The notes under the pieces were generated by a model, which worked only from the letters and a program-made list of their open reading frames with translations, was not told where the DNA came from and did no database searches. 64,000 nucleotides of DNA from Actinobacteria bacterium IMCC26207 (GTDB taxonomy: Bacteria; Actinomycetota; Acidimicrobiia; Acidimicrobiales; Microtrichaceae), in assembly GCA_001025035.1 (NCBI GenBank), contig LCZK01000007.1, positions 124,001 to 188,000 on the forward strand, written 5' to 3'. Made by a program: the position numbers and the translations under genes. Positions 1 through 8,035 of this stretch are shown here, one piece after another; the stretch's first letter is position 1; each line of letters begins with the position of its first letter.

Positions 1-54
1 AAAGCCCAGGCCGACATTGCAGTGATACGGCAATAACTGCCTTGCCTGTCCGGC

Positions 55-1761
55 TTAGGAACTCAGCAGAAACGAGGCGGCTAGAGGCCCGCCGCCGGCA
101 GCGGCAATGCCAACTTGTGGGGTTGAACCCGAGGGAAGGGTGCATTGACGTTCCCCTGCTTCACCCCAGAGTTGTAGGCAGGCCTCATGCAAGAACCCGA
201 ACCCATGAAGTCGACCAGCAGAGAGTTGACCGCCGTGAGTATTCAGAGCAACTCCTCCTTCTCTGCCAGCAGCTTCACGGGCAATCCGTTCGCCGCCATC
301 AACAAAGGGACCACCCTCACCTTTGCCGCAGAAGCCGAGTGCTTCGAGCCAGCACAGAGCAATAAAACTGAATCCGTCATAGAGCTCTGCAATATCTACG
401 TCTGCAGGCTTGAGGTCGGTGCGTTCCCACATCATCGAAGATGCGTCACGAAGTGCCATCGTGGTCAGGTCATCGAACTGATCCCAACTCGGCCGACCCC
501 GCAGCGCAGTTCCCATGGCTTCGATTTTGATCGGCGCTTTGCGCAGGTCATCGGCAGAATCACTCCGTGACACGATGAAGGCGGTTGACCCATCAGCAGG
601 CACGTCACAGTCGTATAAGCACAGCGGATCAGAGATCATTCGCACATCCAAATAATCCTGCACCGACATCGGCGTGCGATAAATGGCCTGTGGATTGATC
701 TGCGCGTTTCGGCGGGAATTCACCGCAATCCAAGCCAGTTGTTCTCTGGTTGTTCCAAACTCGTGGAAGTGACGATTGGCCATCATGCCAATCCAATTTG
801 CAGCCGAGGGCGCACCGAATGGCAAAGTCCACTGCATAAAGCTGTCGGCTCGATAGCCACCACCGCCACCGCCGCCACCCATCGTCACCGAGGACCGACT
901 CCGATCCCCTTGGGCTGAAGCCTCCCAGACCGTTCGAAAACACAGAACATGTGAACACAGTCCGGTAGAAACCGCAGCCACAGCGTTCGCTACAGCACCG
1001 AGTTGCCCTGGCAGCTCAAGGCCGCCCGAGAACCAATTCAGCTCAAGTCGCAACGCGTCTTGCAATTCGGTGATGCCCACTCCCGAAAAACCGGGAGGAA
1101 CATTCATGTTGCCCGGATAGGTAGCAAGACCATCGATTTGCGAGCGGTCGAGTCCTGCATCCTCAATCGCTCTGAGCGCAGCCTCAATGGTGAGGTCAAG
1201 CGGTTGCCGATAGATGCGGCGGCCCACCTGCGACTGGCCGATGCCAGAAATGACCGCCTGCCGTTCACCCATATGTGACCAAGTTCTTGCTGCGGGCGCT
1301 ACTAGGGCGACAGGAGTTGAGTCACTCAAATCGGAAGTGGGATTGACTTCAAAAAAGGGGAGCCAGACGGCATCTTCGCCTTCGCCGTACTTCTCAAACA
1401 CCACGTGGACTGCCTGGCCGATCGCTACCTCTTCAGGGTCTACACCAACCAGGTTGGTAGTCAGTCTCAGACCTGGCTGATCAGCTAATTCAACAATTGC
1501 CACCACGTAGGGAGGATCCAAATCTGGGTACCAGAGCTGCCGGTTGATCGTGAACGCATGCACGACTCCTTTGCCCGAGGAAACCTGAGGAGCAACTTCT
1601 GTGCTCAAACAAGCTGGGCAGATAGGCGCTGGAGGATGAATCCATTCGCCACAGGGTGCGCACTGCAAAAAGCACAGCTCATCACGCTCGCCCCCCGTCC
1701 AGAAATGCTGATTCTCTTCAGTCACTCTTGGCAGCACACGGAAGGGCTGAGGCGTGCTCAT
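55..1761 (-). CDS. DUF35 / Ltp2-like thiolase fusion (putative side-chain retro-aldolase)
   Basis: The protein has 568 residues. Residues 1-140 are a DUF35 module: a zinc ribbon with two CxxC pairs (QCAPCG and CPACL) followed by an OB-fold. Residues 165-568 are a thiolase fold of the SCP-x/Ltp type. The usual nucleophilic Cys is absent, but the YDGF and GGQLSAGRLHGFG signatures resemble Ltp2, which cleaves 17-hydroxy steroid side-chain CoA esters together with a DUF35 partner. Here both partners are in one chain, so a retro-aldolase role is inferred. The start was chosen at 1761 because GAGGAG lies just upstream and the ATG sits one base after the TGA of the preceding gene. It is the last gene of a three-gene operon on this strand. 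Confidence 0.8.
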   Translation of the reverse strand: MSTPQPFRVLPRVTEENQHFWTGGERDELCFLQCAPCGEWIHPPAPICPACLSTEVAPQVSSGKGVVHAFTINRQLWYPDLDPPYVVAIVELADQPGLRLTTNLVGVDPEEVAIGQAVHVVFEKYGEGEDAVWLPFFEVNPTSDLSDSTPVALVAPAARTWSHMGERQAVISGIGQSQVGRRIYRQPLDLTIEAALRAIEDAGLDRSQIDGLATYPGNMNVPPGFSGVGITELQDALRLELNWFSGGLELPGQLGAVANAVAAVSTGLCSHVLCFRTVWEASAQGDRSRSSVTMGGGGGGGGYRADSFMQWTLPFGAPSAANWIGMMANRHFHEFGTTREQLAWIAVNSRRNAQINPQAIYRTPMSVQDYLDVRMISDPLCLYDCDVPADGSTAFIVSRSDSADDLRKAPIKIEAMGTALRGRPSWDQFDDLTTMALRDASSMMWERTDLKPADVDIAELYDGFSFIALCWLEALGFCGKGEGGPFVDGGERIAREAAGREGGVALNTHGGQLSAGRLHGFGFLHEACLQLWGEAGERQCTLPSGSTPQVGIAAAGGGPLAASFLLSS

Positions 1762-1762
1762 C

Positions 1763-2131
1763 TCACTCCTCGGTGAGCGCCTGCCGGCCCTCTTCGAACC
1801 CCTCTTGAGCAAAGGGCAACATCTCTCGAGCTGGGACTAGCCCAAAGCTCGGTTGAGTCAGAACCATCGTGCCAAGTACCTCTTGCCAACTCGCTCCGAA
1901 CTCCGCCGCCAGCATCGCGTGACGGCGAACTGCCGGACCGTGGCGCAGAATCACCGTGCAGGTCAAGCGAATCAGTTCGTGAGTCTTGCGGTCGATCCCC
2001 GGCAGACTGTCTAGAGCCGAGAGATAGCCCGATAACCCCTCTGCAAGAACCGGGAAGGCTTCGTGCATCGAGGCGAGTTCGTCTCGAAACTCGCCCTGGT
2101 TGTCTGCTTGAGCGTTGGGTTGAGCAGCCAT
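1763..2131 (-). CDS. Carboxymuconolactone decarboxylase/AhpD-fold protein without the CxxC
   Basis: This is a small all-helical protein of 122 residues. The central block KTHELIRLTCTVILRHG, the later RRH..LA..FGAS motif and the length fit the carboxymuconolactone decarboxylase (CMD) family. The Cys-x-x-Cys that gives AhpD its redox activity is replaced: HGPAVRRH stands where CEYCxxxH would be. A disulphide reductase role is therefore unlikely and a lactonase or structural role is possible. The second in-frame ATG (2131) was preferred because GGAG precedes it at a normal distance; an ATG at 2143 is the alternative. It lies between the SDR upstream and the DUF35-thiolase fusion downstream. Confidence 0.65.
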   Translation of the reverse strand: MAAQPNAQADNQGEFRDELASMHEAFPVLAEGLSGYLSALDSLPGIDRKTHELIRLTCTVILRHGPAVRRHAMLAAEFGASWQEVLGTMVLTQPSFGLVPAREMLPFAQEGFEEGRQALTEE

Positions 2132-2176
2132 GACCTTCTCCATCTTGATCTTGATCTTGAACTTGAGTTTTTAGCA

Positions 2177-3085
2177 TCAGTCGCGGGCCTGATCTTGACT
2201 GAGGCCCTTCGGCATCACCATCCCCACAGGCTGCAGGTGCTGTCCGAGCATCGTATCGAATTGCTCCACTACACCGGGCACGTCCCAGCCTCCGTCTCGA
2301 TGCATCCATGCGATCTGCTTGGGGTGCTGAAAGATCGTGTAGCTAAAGTCAGTGCGACCAAAGATCTGGCCGTTCACATGTCCCGCCTGCTCCGAAGCCA
2401 GAAATGCAATCAGCGGAGCGTTGAGCGAAGGGTCCAAGCTTGCTGGCATCTCTGCGACAGCATCGGCATCTGAGAGGTCGGCAGTCATCCGAGTCACACC
2501 TGCGGGAGCGAGAGCATTAACGGTAATTCCAGACTTTGCTAGCTCGAGAGCCCAGACAAAAGTCATCCCCATAATTCCAGCCTTGGCTGCCCCGTAATTA
2601 GTCTGCCCAAAGTTGCCCCTCAGCCCGGCCGAGGAGGTGATGTTCAAGATGCGGCCGTAGCCCGCCTCTTTCATGATTGGAGCAGCGTGGCGGGTCAGGT
2701 TGAAGGTGCCCTTCAGATGCGTTCCTATCACGGCATCAAAATCCTCTTCTTGCATTTTGACCAATGTGCGATCCCGAACAATGCCGGCGTTATTGACCAA
2801 AATATCGATCTGCCCAAACTGCTCGACGGCCGTGGCAACGATGCGCCCAGCCGCATCAAAGTCCGCCACTGATTCATAGGCCGCCACAGCCCGGCCGCCT
2901 GCCGCTTCAATTTCGGCCACCACTTGCCCAGCCGGATCATCCTGGGTGGAGTCGCCGCGAAGCGTCACCCCAAGATCATTCACCACTACTGCAGCACCCT
3001 CACGCGCAAGAGCCAACGCGAACTCGCGGCCCAGACCCCGGCCCGAGCCAGTCACCACGGCTACCCGGTCCTGTAAAATCCCCAT
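2177..3085 (-). CDS. SDR-family 3-hydroxyacyl-CoA dehydrogenase-like protein
   Basis: The 302-residue protein is a classical short-chain dehydrogenase. It has a TGSGRGLG nucleotide-binding motif near residue 14, NNAG in strand 4, a Ser followed by the YGAAK active-site pair, and a C-terminal extension after the Rossmann fold. The LRGDSTQDD insertion after the second strand resembles the dehydrogenase domain of peroxisomal multifunctional enzyme type 2, so oxidation of a (3R)-hydroxyacyl-CoA is likely. The start at 3085 has AAGGA upstream; longer readings run into the operator. It is first in the operon with the CMD-like and DUF35-thiolase genes, just downstream of the palindrome at 3150-3169. 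Confidence 0.8.
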   Translation of the reverse strand: MGILQDRVAVVTGSGRGLGREFALALAREGAAVVVNDLGVTLRGDSTQDDPAGQVVAEIEAAGGRAVAAYESVADFDAAGRIVATAVEQFGQIDILVNNAGIVRDRTLVKMQEEDFDAVIGTHLKGTFNLTRHAAPIMKEAGYGRILNITSSAGLRGNFGQTNYGAAKAGIMGMTFVWALELAKSGITVNALAPAGVTRMTADLSDADAVAEMPASLDPSLNAPLIAFLASEQAGHVNGQIFGRTDFSYTIFQHPKQIAWMHRDGGWDVPGVVEQFDTMLGQHLQPVGMVMPKGLSQDQARD

Positions 3086-3149
3086 GCGTGCATCCTTCCC
3101 ATCGGGCGTAAAGCCCCGTGGCCGCATCGTAGTCATCCGCAGCGAGCTA

Positions 3150-3169
3150 AACTGACGCAAGCGTCAGTT
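3150..3169. promoter_or_regulatory. Operator 1 of the island regulon
   Basis: The sequence AACTGACGCAAGCGTCAGTT is a palindrome with 9-bp arms and a 2-bp centre, the longest of the eight sites. It lies between the divergent SDR operon (minus) and the MaoC-like operon (plus). The 16-bp core matches the seven other island operators, MTGACRC-NN-RYGTCAG. The form suits a dimeric TetR-type repressor, but no regulator gene is in the window. Confidence 0.75.
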
Positions 3170-3201
3170 CTCTGACGTTTCACACTGACTGAGGGGGATT
3201 C

Positions 3202-3651
3202 TTGGCGCTCACCGAATTGATCGGCACTGATCTGGGCACTCAGACCATCCGCATAGAACAAGGCCCTGTTCGGGCTTTTGCTTCGGCGGTCAAAGATGAC
3301 CCGGATCGATACACCGGTGACCAGGCAAGCACTCCACCAACTTGGCCATTTGTCATGAGCTACTGGGGCTCATCGGGTACTGGCGGCGCGGCCGGGTTGC
3401 CCATGAACAAGCTTCGCGGCCCGGGCCGCATCATTCTTCACGGCGAGCAAGAGTTTGAGTACAGCCGCTCACCACTCGTTGGAGAGACGCTCACTGGCAC
3501 TGGCAGCATCTCGGATGTATACGAACGCGAAACAACTTCCGCAGTCATGGAGTTCTACGTGCGGGAGATGAACTGGCGCGATGAGTCTGGCAACGCCGTG
3601 GTTACCGAACGGTTCACGCTGATCGTTCGCCGCAAGAAAGAGTCAGGCTGA
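3202..3651 (+). CDS. MaoC/hotdog-type hydratase
   Basis: This 149-residue single hotdog domain resembles the N-terminal dehydratase-like domain of the MaoC/FAS1-DH family (IRIEQGPVRAFASAVKD, then PPTWPF). Such proteins hydrate enoyl-CoA, often as heterodimers. Their canonical Asp/His hydratase motif is not obvious here, so it may be the partner subunit or act on an unusual substrate. The start is a TTG at 3202 with GAGGGGG eight bases upstream; no ATG fits. It is first in an operon with an acyl-CoA dehydrogenase (3-bp gap) and an AMP ligase, with the palindrome at 3150-3169 upstream. Confidence 0.7.
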   Translation: MALTELIGTDLGTQTIRIEQGPVRAFASAVKDDPDRYTGDQASTPPTWPFVMSYWGSSGTGGAAGLPMNKLRGPGRIILHGEQEFEYSRSPLVGETLTGTGSISDVYERETTSAVMEFYVREMNWRDESGNAVVTERFTLIVRRKKESG

Positions 3652-3654
3652 AAA

Positions 3655-4878
3655 GTGTCCGCCGCAGTAGGCCACGATCCCTACGAAGAGACCGAGGACC
3701 AACTCGCTCTGCGCGAGTTGGCGCGAGGGATAGCTAGCCGGGTGGTTGAGCCCAGCGCCGCCCAGGGCGATCAAACTGGGGAACCACCTCGCGTAGCCGC
3801 TCAGGCAATGGCTCAGGCGGATCTCTTGCGCGTCACCATCGGTGAAGAGTGGGGAGGGTTTGGCTACGGAGACGTTGAGGCCTCGATCGTGCTCGAAGAG
3901 ATTGCTCGAGCGGATGTCTCAACTGCAATCTGGTGCCAGCTGACCTTCAACGGTCCGCCACGCGGTATTGAGCATCTCGGTCCAGCCGCAATGAAGCAGC
4001 GTTGGCTCCCTGCAGTAGCAGCCGGAGAGGCACTGCTTTCGATCGGTATTACCGAACCCGACGCTGGGTCGGCAGTGCAAGATATGCGCACCTCTCTCAC
4101 CGACACGGGTAACGGGACTTACCTTCTGAACGGCTACAAGAATTACTCAACTCTGGGACATGCAGCTCAGGGAATATTGGTTTGGTGTCGTTGGCCGGGT
4201 GGTTCGGGAGCTCGCGGTATTGGTGCCGTCGTCATTGAGATGGACCGGCCGGGGGTGACACTCACGGGGGTGCATCACTCTATGGGAGTACACGCAGCGA
4301 CCGAAGCCGAGATCGCGTTTGAAGATGTGCAGATCCGAGCCGATGACGTGCTGATTGCTGGCCAACCTGAAGACACCTCCGCATTCAAACTTCTCCTGTC
4401 GCACCTGAACCATGAACGCTGCGGAAATGCATCCATGTGTATCGGCGCGGCTCAAGGTTCCTTGGAATACGCCACCCGTTACCTCAATGAGCGCGTCATT
4501 GGTGGACGAGCCTTAGCTGATCTTCAGGGCCTGCAGTGGAAGCTCGCCGAGATGGCCCTTGAGCTTGACGGGGCGCGACTCCTACTGCGGCGCGCTGTTC
4601 ACTTAGCCGGACCTAGCGGCACGCCACCGGCCATGGAAACAGCCATGGCAAAGACAGCAGCAAACAGGGCTGCAAAACACGTGTGCGATGAGGCCATTCA
4701 ACTGCTCGGAGGCTACGGGTACAGTCAGGAATATCCCGTGGAACGCGTCTACCGAGACATCCGCGGGTTATGCATTGGAGCTGGCACCATCGAGGCACAG
4801 CTGAATTACATCGGCAGCAACGTCGCACGTGGTCGAACCTCAAATTCACCCGGCTGGATTCCCCAGAACTTCACATGA
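3655..4878 (+). CDS. Acyl-CoA dehydrogenase with relocated catalytic Glu
   Basis: The 407-residue flavoprotein has the full acyl-CoA dehydrogenase layout: N-terminal helical domain, beta domain with TEPDAGSA, and C-terminal helices with QLLGGYGYSQEYPVER. At the position of the MCAD catalytic base (YEGT) it reads GAGT, so that Glu is Ala at residue 376. A Glu is present in NHER at residue 254, where isovaleryl-CoA and long-chain enzymes carry their base. Activity on a branched or bulky acyl-CoA is therefore plausible. The start is GTG, 3 bp after the MaoC-like gene; the stop overlaps the next start as ATGA. Confidence 0.85.
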   Translation: MSAAVGHDPYEETEDQLALRELARGIASRVVEPSAAQGDQTGEPPRVAAQAMAQADLLRVTIGEEWGGFGYGDVEASIVLEEIARADVSTAIWCQLTFNGPPRGIEHLGPAAMKQRWLPAVAAGEALLSIGITEPDAGSAVQDMRTSLTDTGNGTYLLNGYKNYSTLGHAAQGILVWCRWPGGSGARGIGAVVIEMDRPGVTLTGVHHSMGVHAATEAEIAFEDVQIRADDVLIAGQPEDTSAFKLLLSHLNHERCGNASMCIGAAQGSLEYATRYLNERVIGGRALADLQGLQWKLAEMALELDGARLLLRRAVHLAGPSGTPPAMETAMAKTAANRAAKHVCDEAIQLLGGYGYSQEYPVERVYRDIRGLCIGAGTIEAQLNYIGSNVARGRTSNSPGWIPQNFT

Positions 4879-6281
4879 ATCATGTAGGACTGGCCCCAAC
4901 CTGGCAGCAGGTAGACCACTCCCCTTCTACGGCCTCGCTAACGAACCTCGCTCCGAGTGACACTCGGATTCAGCGGCTAGCCGGCGGGCTCAACAAACTC
5001 GGGGTGCGTCCCGGAGACCTCGTCTCCTGGCAGCTCGCCAATAGTGAGGAAGCCGCCCTGCTGCTCTGGGCCTGCTGGCAACTCGGTGCGACTGCAGTAC
5101 CGCTACATCATCGAGCAACAGCTCAAGAGGTCGACGTCATGCTGGCAGCAATTCCAGATGCGTTCAGCATCACAGCCAGCGAAACACAGCACATCATTCG
5201 CACCGAATCAGCGTTACTCGAAGTGGTTCCACCTCCGTATGGTGTTGCTCTGATTCTGCATACTTCTGGGTCTTCGGGTGCCCCGAAAGCAGTCCTCCAT
5301 ACCCATGACTCACTCTGCTTCAAAGCGCAAAGCATGGCTCAAGTTCACGCTCTTGGCGCAGAGGATGTTGTGCTCATGCCTGCACCGATGGCTCACATCT
5401 CGGGAATCTTGAATGGCGTGACACTGCCAGCAGCAGCCGGGATGCGCAGCGTGCTGATGAATCATTGGGACCCAGAGCGAGCGCTCGACCTCATCGAGGC
5501 GGAGCGAGTCACCTTCATGGTCGGACCACCTACGTTCTTCCTGAGTATGGTCCAAACCTCCGGTTTCACCTCCAAGAAGGTACGAACGCTCCGCCTGATC
5601 TCGGCAGGTGGCACGGGTGTGAGTCCGGAGTTTTGCAAAGAGATCAGCCAGCGTTTTTCAGCAGTGGTCAAGCGAAGCTACGGCTCGACCGAAGCCCCAA
5701 CTGTCACCACCTCTTGGGCGGGTGACTCCGGCGAGATGATGCATGCCACTGATGGTCGAGCAACACCAGGCACACAGCTCCGGCTGAGCGAGACGGGCGA
5801 ACTTCAGCTGCGAGGACATGGACTCTTTGCGGGCTATACCGACGCAACGCTCACTGCTCAGAGCATCACCACTGATGACTGGTTCTGCACGGGAGACTTG
5901 GCGCAAATCACCGAGGGCAGGATCACCATTACGGGGCGTGTAGCTTCAGTGATTATTCGGGGCGGCGAGAACATCAGTCCCTCGCAGGTCGAGTCAGTGC
6001 TCACAGCTCATCCTGACGTGTTGCAGTCGGTGGTAATCGGCCTCGAGGATGCTCGACTCGGCCAGCGAGTCGCAGCGGCTGTCACCACGCGCAATGGCCT
6101 GCTGTTCAATCTCGAAGATTGCCAGCGGTGGTGCGCCGAGCAGGGACTCAGCCGCTACAAGTGGCCCGAGGCGATCTGCCAACTCGACAACATTCCCCTG
6201 CTGGAGTCTGGCAAGGCAGACCTTCTTGCTGTGGGCGCTCTCTTTGAGCATGGGTCCGGCGGCCGACCAACCACTGCTTAG
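4875..6281 (+). CDS. AMP-forming acyl-CoA ligase
   Basis: The 468-residue member of the ANL superfamily activates a carboxylic acid to its CoA thioester. Visible motifs are the P-loop HTSGSSGAPKAV near residue 128, YGSTEA, the TGDLA/GRV hinge, RGGENISPSQVE, and a C-terminal lysine in ESGKADL. The start is the ATG overlapping the previous stop (ATGA). The gene is third in the MaoC/dehydrogenase/ligase unit. Its end overlaps the tail of the convergent CoA-transferase gene by 4 bp. The natural acid cannot be read from sequence. Confidence 0.85.
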   Translation: MNHVGLAPTWQQVDHSPSTASLTNLAPSDTRIQRLAGGLNKLGVRPGDLVSWQLANSEEAALLLWACWQLGATAVPLHHRATAQEVDVMLAAIPDAFSITASETQHIIRTESALLEVVPPPYGVALILHTSGSSGAPKAVLHTHDSLCFKAQSMAQVHALGAEDVVLMPAPMAHISGILNGVTLPAAAGMRSVLMNHWDPERALDLIEAERVTFMVGPPTFFLSMVQTSGFTSKKVRTLRLISAGGTGVSPEFCKEISQRFSAVVKRSYGSTEAPTVTTSWAGDSGEMMHATDGRATPGTQLRLSETGELQLRGHGLFAGYTDATLTAQSITTDDWFCTGDLAQITEGRITITGRVASVIIRGGENISPSQVESVLTAHPDVLQSVVIGLEDARLGQRVAAAVTTRNGLLFNLEDCQRWCAEQGLSRYKWPEAICQLDNIPLLESGKADLLAVGALFEHGSGGRPTTA

Positions 6282-8008
6282 GGACGCAGAAAGAAACCCT
6301 GCGGGTCCCACCCACGAAGGCGTTGCAGTTCCTCTGGCGTTGGAGGTTCTAGTTCAACGCAGTCATCAGCAACGACAAGGTCCCAGCCGAGCCGCTCACG
6401 AATCGTTGCCTCCATACCGGAAACGACTGCAATTAACTCGAAGAGCGTCTGGCTACTTTCTGCTTCCCCCTCCGCAGTTTCTCGCCTACGGAACACTCCT
6501 AATTCGGTCGCAATTCTGCTCACGCGATCCCCCGGCGAAGTTATATACGGCACCTGACTCACGGTTCGCTTTGCGCTCAGCGTGGTCACGATTACTACCT
6601 CGTCAGCAGTGGTGGCAACATCATTTCCTCCCCCGGATCCGACCAAAAATACCTTGCCCGGGATCACGGTGGAATTGATGTTCCCAGCAGCGTCAACCTG
6701 AGCTGCCCCCAGACATGCGATGCAACTCGTTGCGGGGCCAGGGATCATTGCCCCCAGCACCCAATCGCTGTCCGCCAGCATCGTCGCAGACGGAAACGCC
6801 CGGTGATTGAACACGAATGGGTCAGCCAGAGTTGGCTCATATCCCAACAGACCGAGCTCCGCAGTGAGCACAGTTGGGGCGCCGCGCTCACGGGCCTGTT
6901 CTGCGCCCAACCAGGTGGCAAGGTTGGCAACTCCCGCACCGGCGAGCACCGTATCTGCCTGCGTAGCCACGAGTCGATCAGCGAGTGTGCGCGCACCAAA
7001 GATCGCGGCGCGTTCCCAGTCATTTGCCGGGGCCTCAAGATTGGGGGGCATCGAAGCCGCCTCGGCCTTCCAGGAGTCACTCTGCGCTCGCTGGCGCAAA
7101 CTCCTGATGCGTTCAGACCCAAGCAGATCAAGGTAGGCAGAATGGTCGGTGGGTTCGAGCACCCATTTGGTAATCCACTCATCAAACTCGGCGTCATCGA
7201 GCCGGCTGACCTCTCGAGCCTGCGACCAAAACTGCAGGTCTTCTCCATAGGGTTCGGCCGGGGTAAAGGTTCCGTACAGTCCGCCGGGGTGAGCACCCAG
7301 CGGGCACTCGGTCACCGCCAGAACCTGATGGGCCGGGATGCGAACCAGATGCGACCAGGGTCGGATGTCGTCCACAATTCTCTCTACCGTTGCAACCACG
7401 CCGCGCTTGGCAGCAAGGGCACCCCAGACGCCTTCCAGCATCGGAGGGTGAAAGGCAATGTTCCCGGCTGCGTCAGCAATCGCGCCATGCACTACTGCAA
7501 TATCTGGCGCATAAGCCTGCAGCATCCCGACCTTCCCAAAGGGTGTTTCTACGGTGGCGTATCCCTGGTTTGTCTCCATCGAGGATCCTGCAAGTGAATG
7601 CGTTGTGATGGCTGGAAGGCCTCGGGCTGCGGCCTCCATTCGTTGCGCAAAACTCAGAAACGACCAGTGCTCAACTTGCACCTCACCAGAGAGATAGGCA
7701 CTTGCAAAGCGTGGGTTCGGACTGAAGTTGGGAAACACATCGCCCGAGTAGCCCGTAACTACTTTGTTCACTAATCCACCTCGAAAGAACAAGGTTCCCA
7801 AGCTCGACAATGACAACATGACCAGCGTCCACTCGGGGTCCTGGCCCCACCATTTTCGAATCAATGCACGCGCAGCGGCAGACCAACGGGTATGCGAACA
7901 CTGCAGGTGAACCTCGTCACCGGCCTGAACAAAGCCAATGGCCTCGTCCAAGCTGCAGACCTTGTTTGGCGTATTCAACTGCGACTCATCAAACCGTGAC
8001 TCATCCAT
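6278..8008 (-). CDS. Fused class I CoA-transferase-like protein (IpdAB-like layout)
   Basis: At 576 residues it joins two CoA-transferase family I halves: an alpha-like half (residues 15-285) and a beta-like half (about 335-576). The second half carries TAELGLLGYEP, where the Glu aligns with the class I catalytic glutamate. In steroid degraders such proteins (IpdA/IpdB) act as CoA-ester ring hydrolases rather than transferases and are usually two subunits. The role here is uncertain between true CoA transfer and hydrolytic C-C cleavage. No Shine-Dalgarno precedes the ATG, which starts seven bases from the operator at 8015-8030, so the transcript may be leaderless. Monocistronic. Confidence 0.75.
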   Translation of the reverse strand: MDESRFDESQLNTPNKVCSLDEAIGFVQAGDEVHLQCSHTRWSAAARALIRKWWGQDPEWTLVMLSLSSLGTLFFRGGLVNKVVTGYSGDVFPNFSPNPRFASAYLSGEVQVEHWSFLSFAQRMEAAARGLPAITTHSLAGSSMETNQGYATVETPFGKVGMLQAYAPDIAVVHGAIADAAGNIAFHPPMLEGVWGALAAKRGVVATVERIVDDIRPWSHLVRIPAHQVLAVTECPLGAHPGGLYGTFTPAEPYGEDLQFWSQAREVSRLDDAEFDEWITKWVLEPTDHSAYLDLLGSERIRSLRQRAQSDSWKAEAASMPPNLEAPANDWERAAIFGARTLADRLVATQADTVLAGAGVANLATWLGAEQARERGAPTVLTAELGLLGYEPTLADPFVFNHRAFPSATMLADSDWVLGAMIPGPATSCIACLGAAQVDAAGNINSTVIPGKVFLVGSGGGNDVATTADEVVIVTTLSAKRTVSQVPYITSPGDRVSRIATELGVFRRRETAEGEAESSQTLFELIAVVSGMEATIRERLGWDLVVADDCVELEPPTPEELQRLRGWDPQGFFLRP

Positions 8009-8014
8009 ATCTAA

Positions 8015-8030
8015 CTGACACTAACGTCAG
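8015..8030. promoter_or_regulatory. Operator 2, in a 27-bp divergent gap
   Basis: CTGACACTAACGTCAG fits the island consensus with one imperfect inner pair. Only 27 bp separate the two divergent start codons (8008 minus, 8036 plus), and the operator fills 16 of them. Binding here would block both genes at or next to their start codons. Confidence 0.75.
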
Positions 8031-8035
8031 CATGC

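Noticed and set aside
6803..7597. Plus-strand frame of 264 codons opposite the CoA-transferase-like gene
   Set aside because: It shows no recognisable domain; the minus-strand frame has both CoA-transferase halves.
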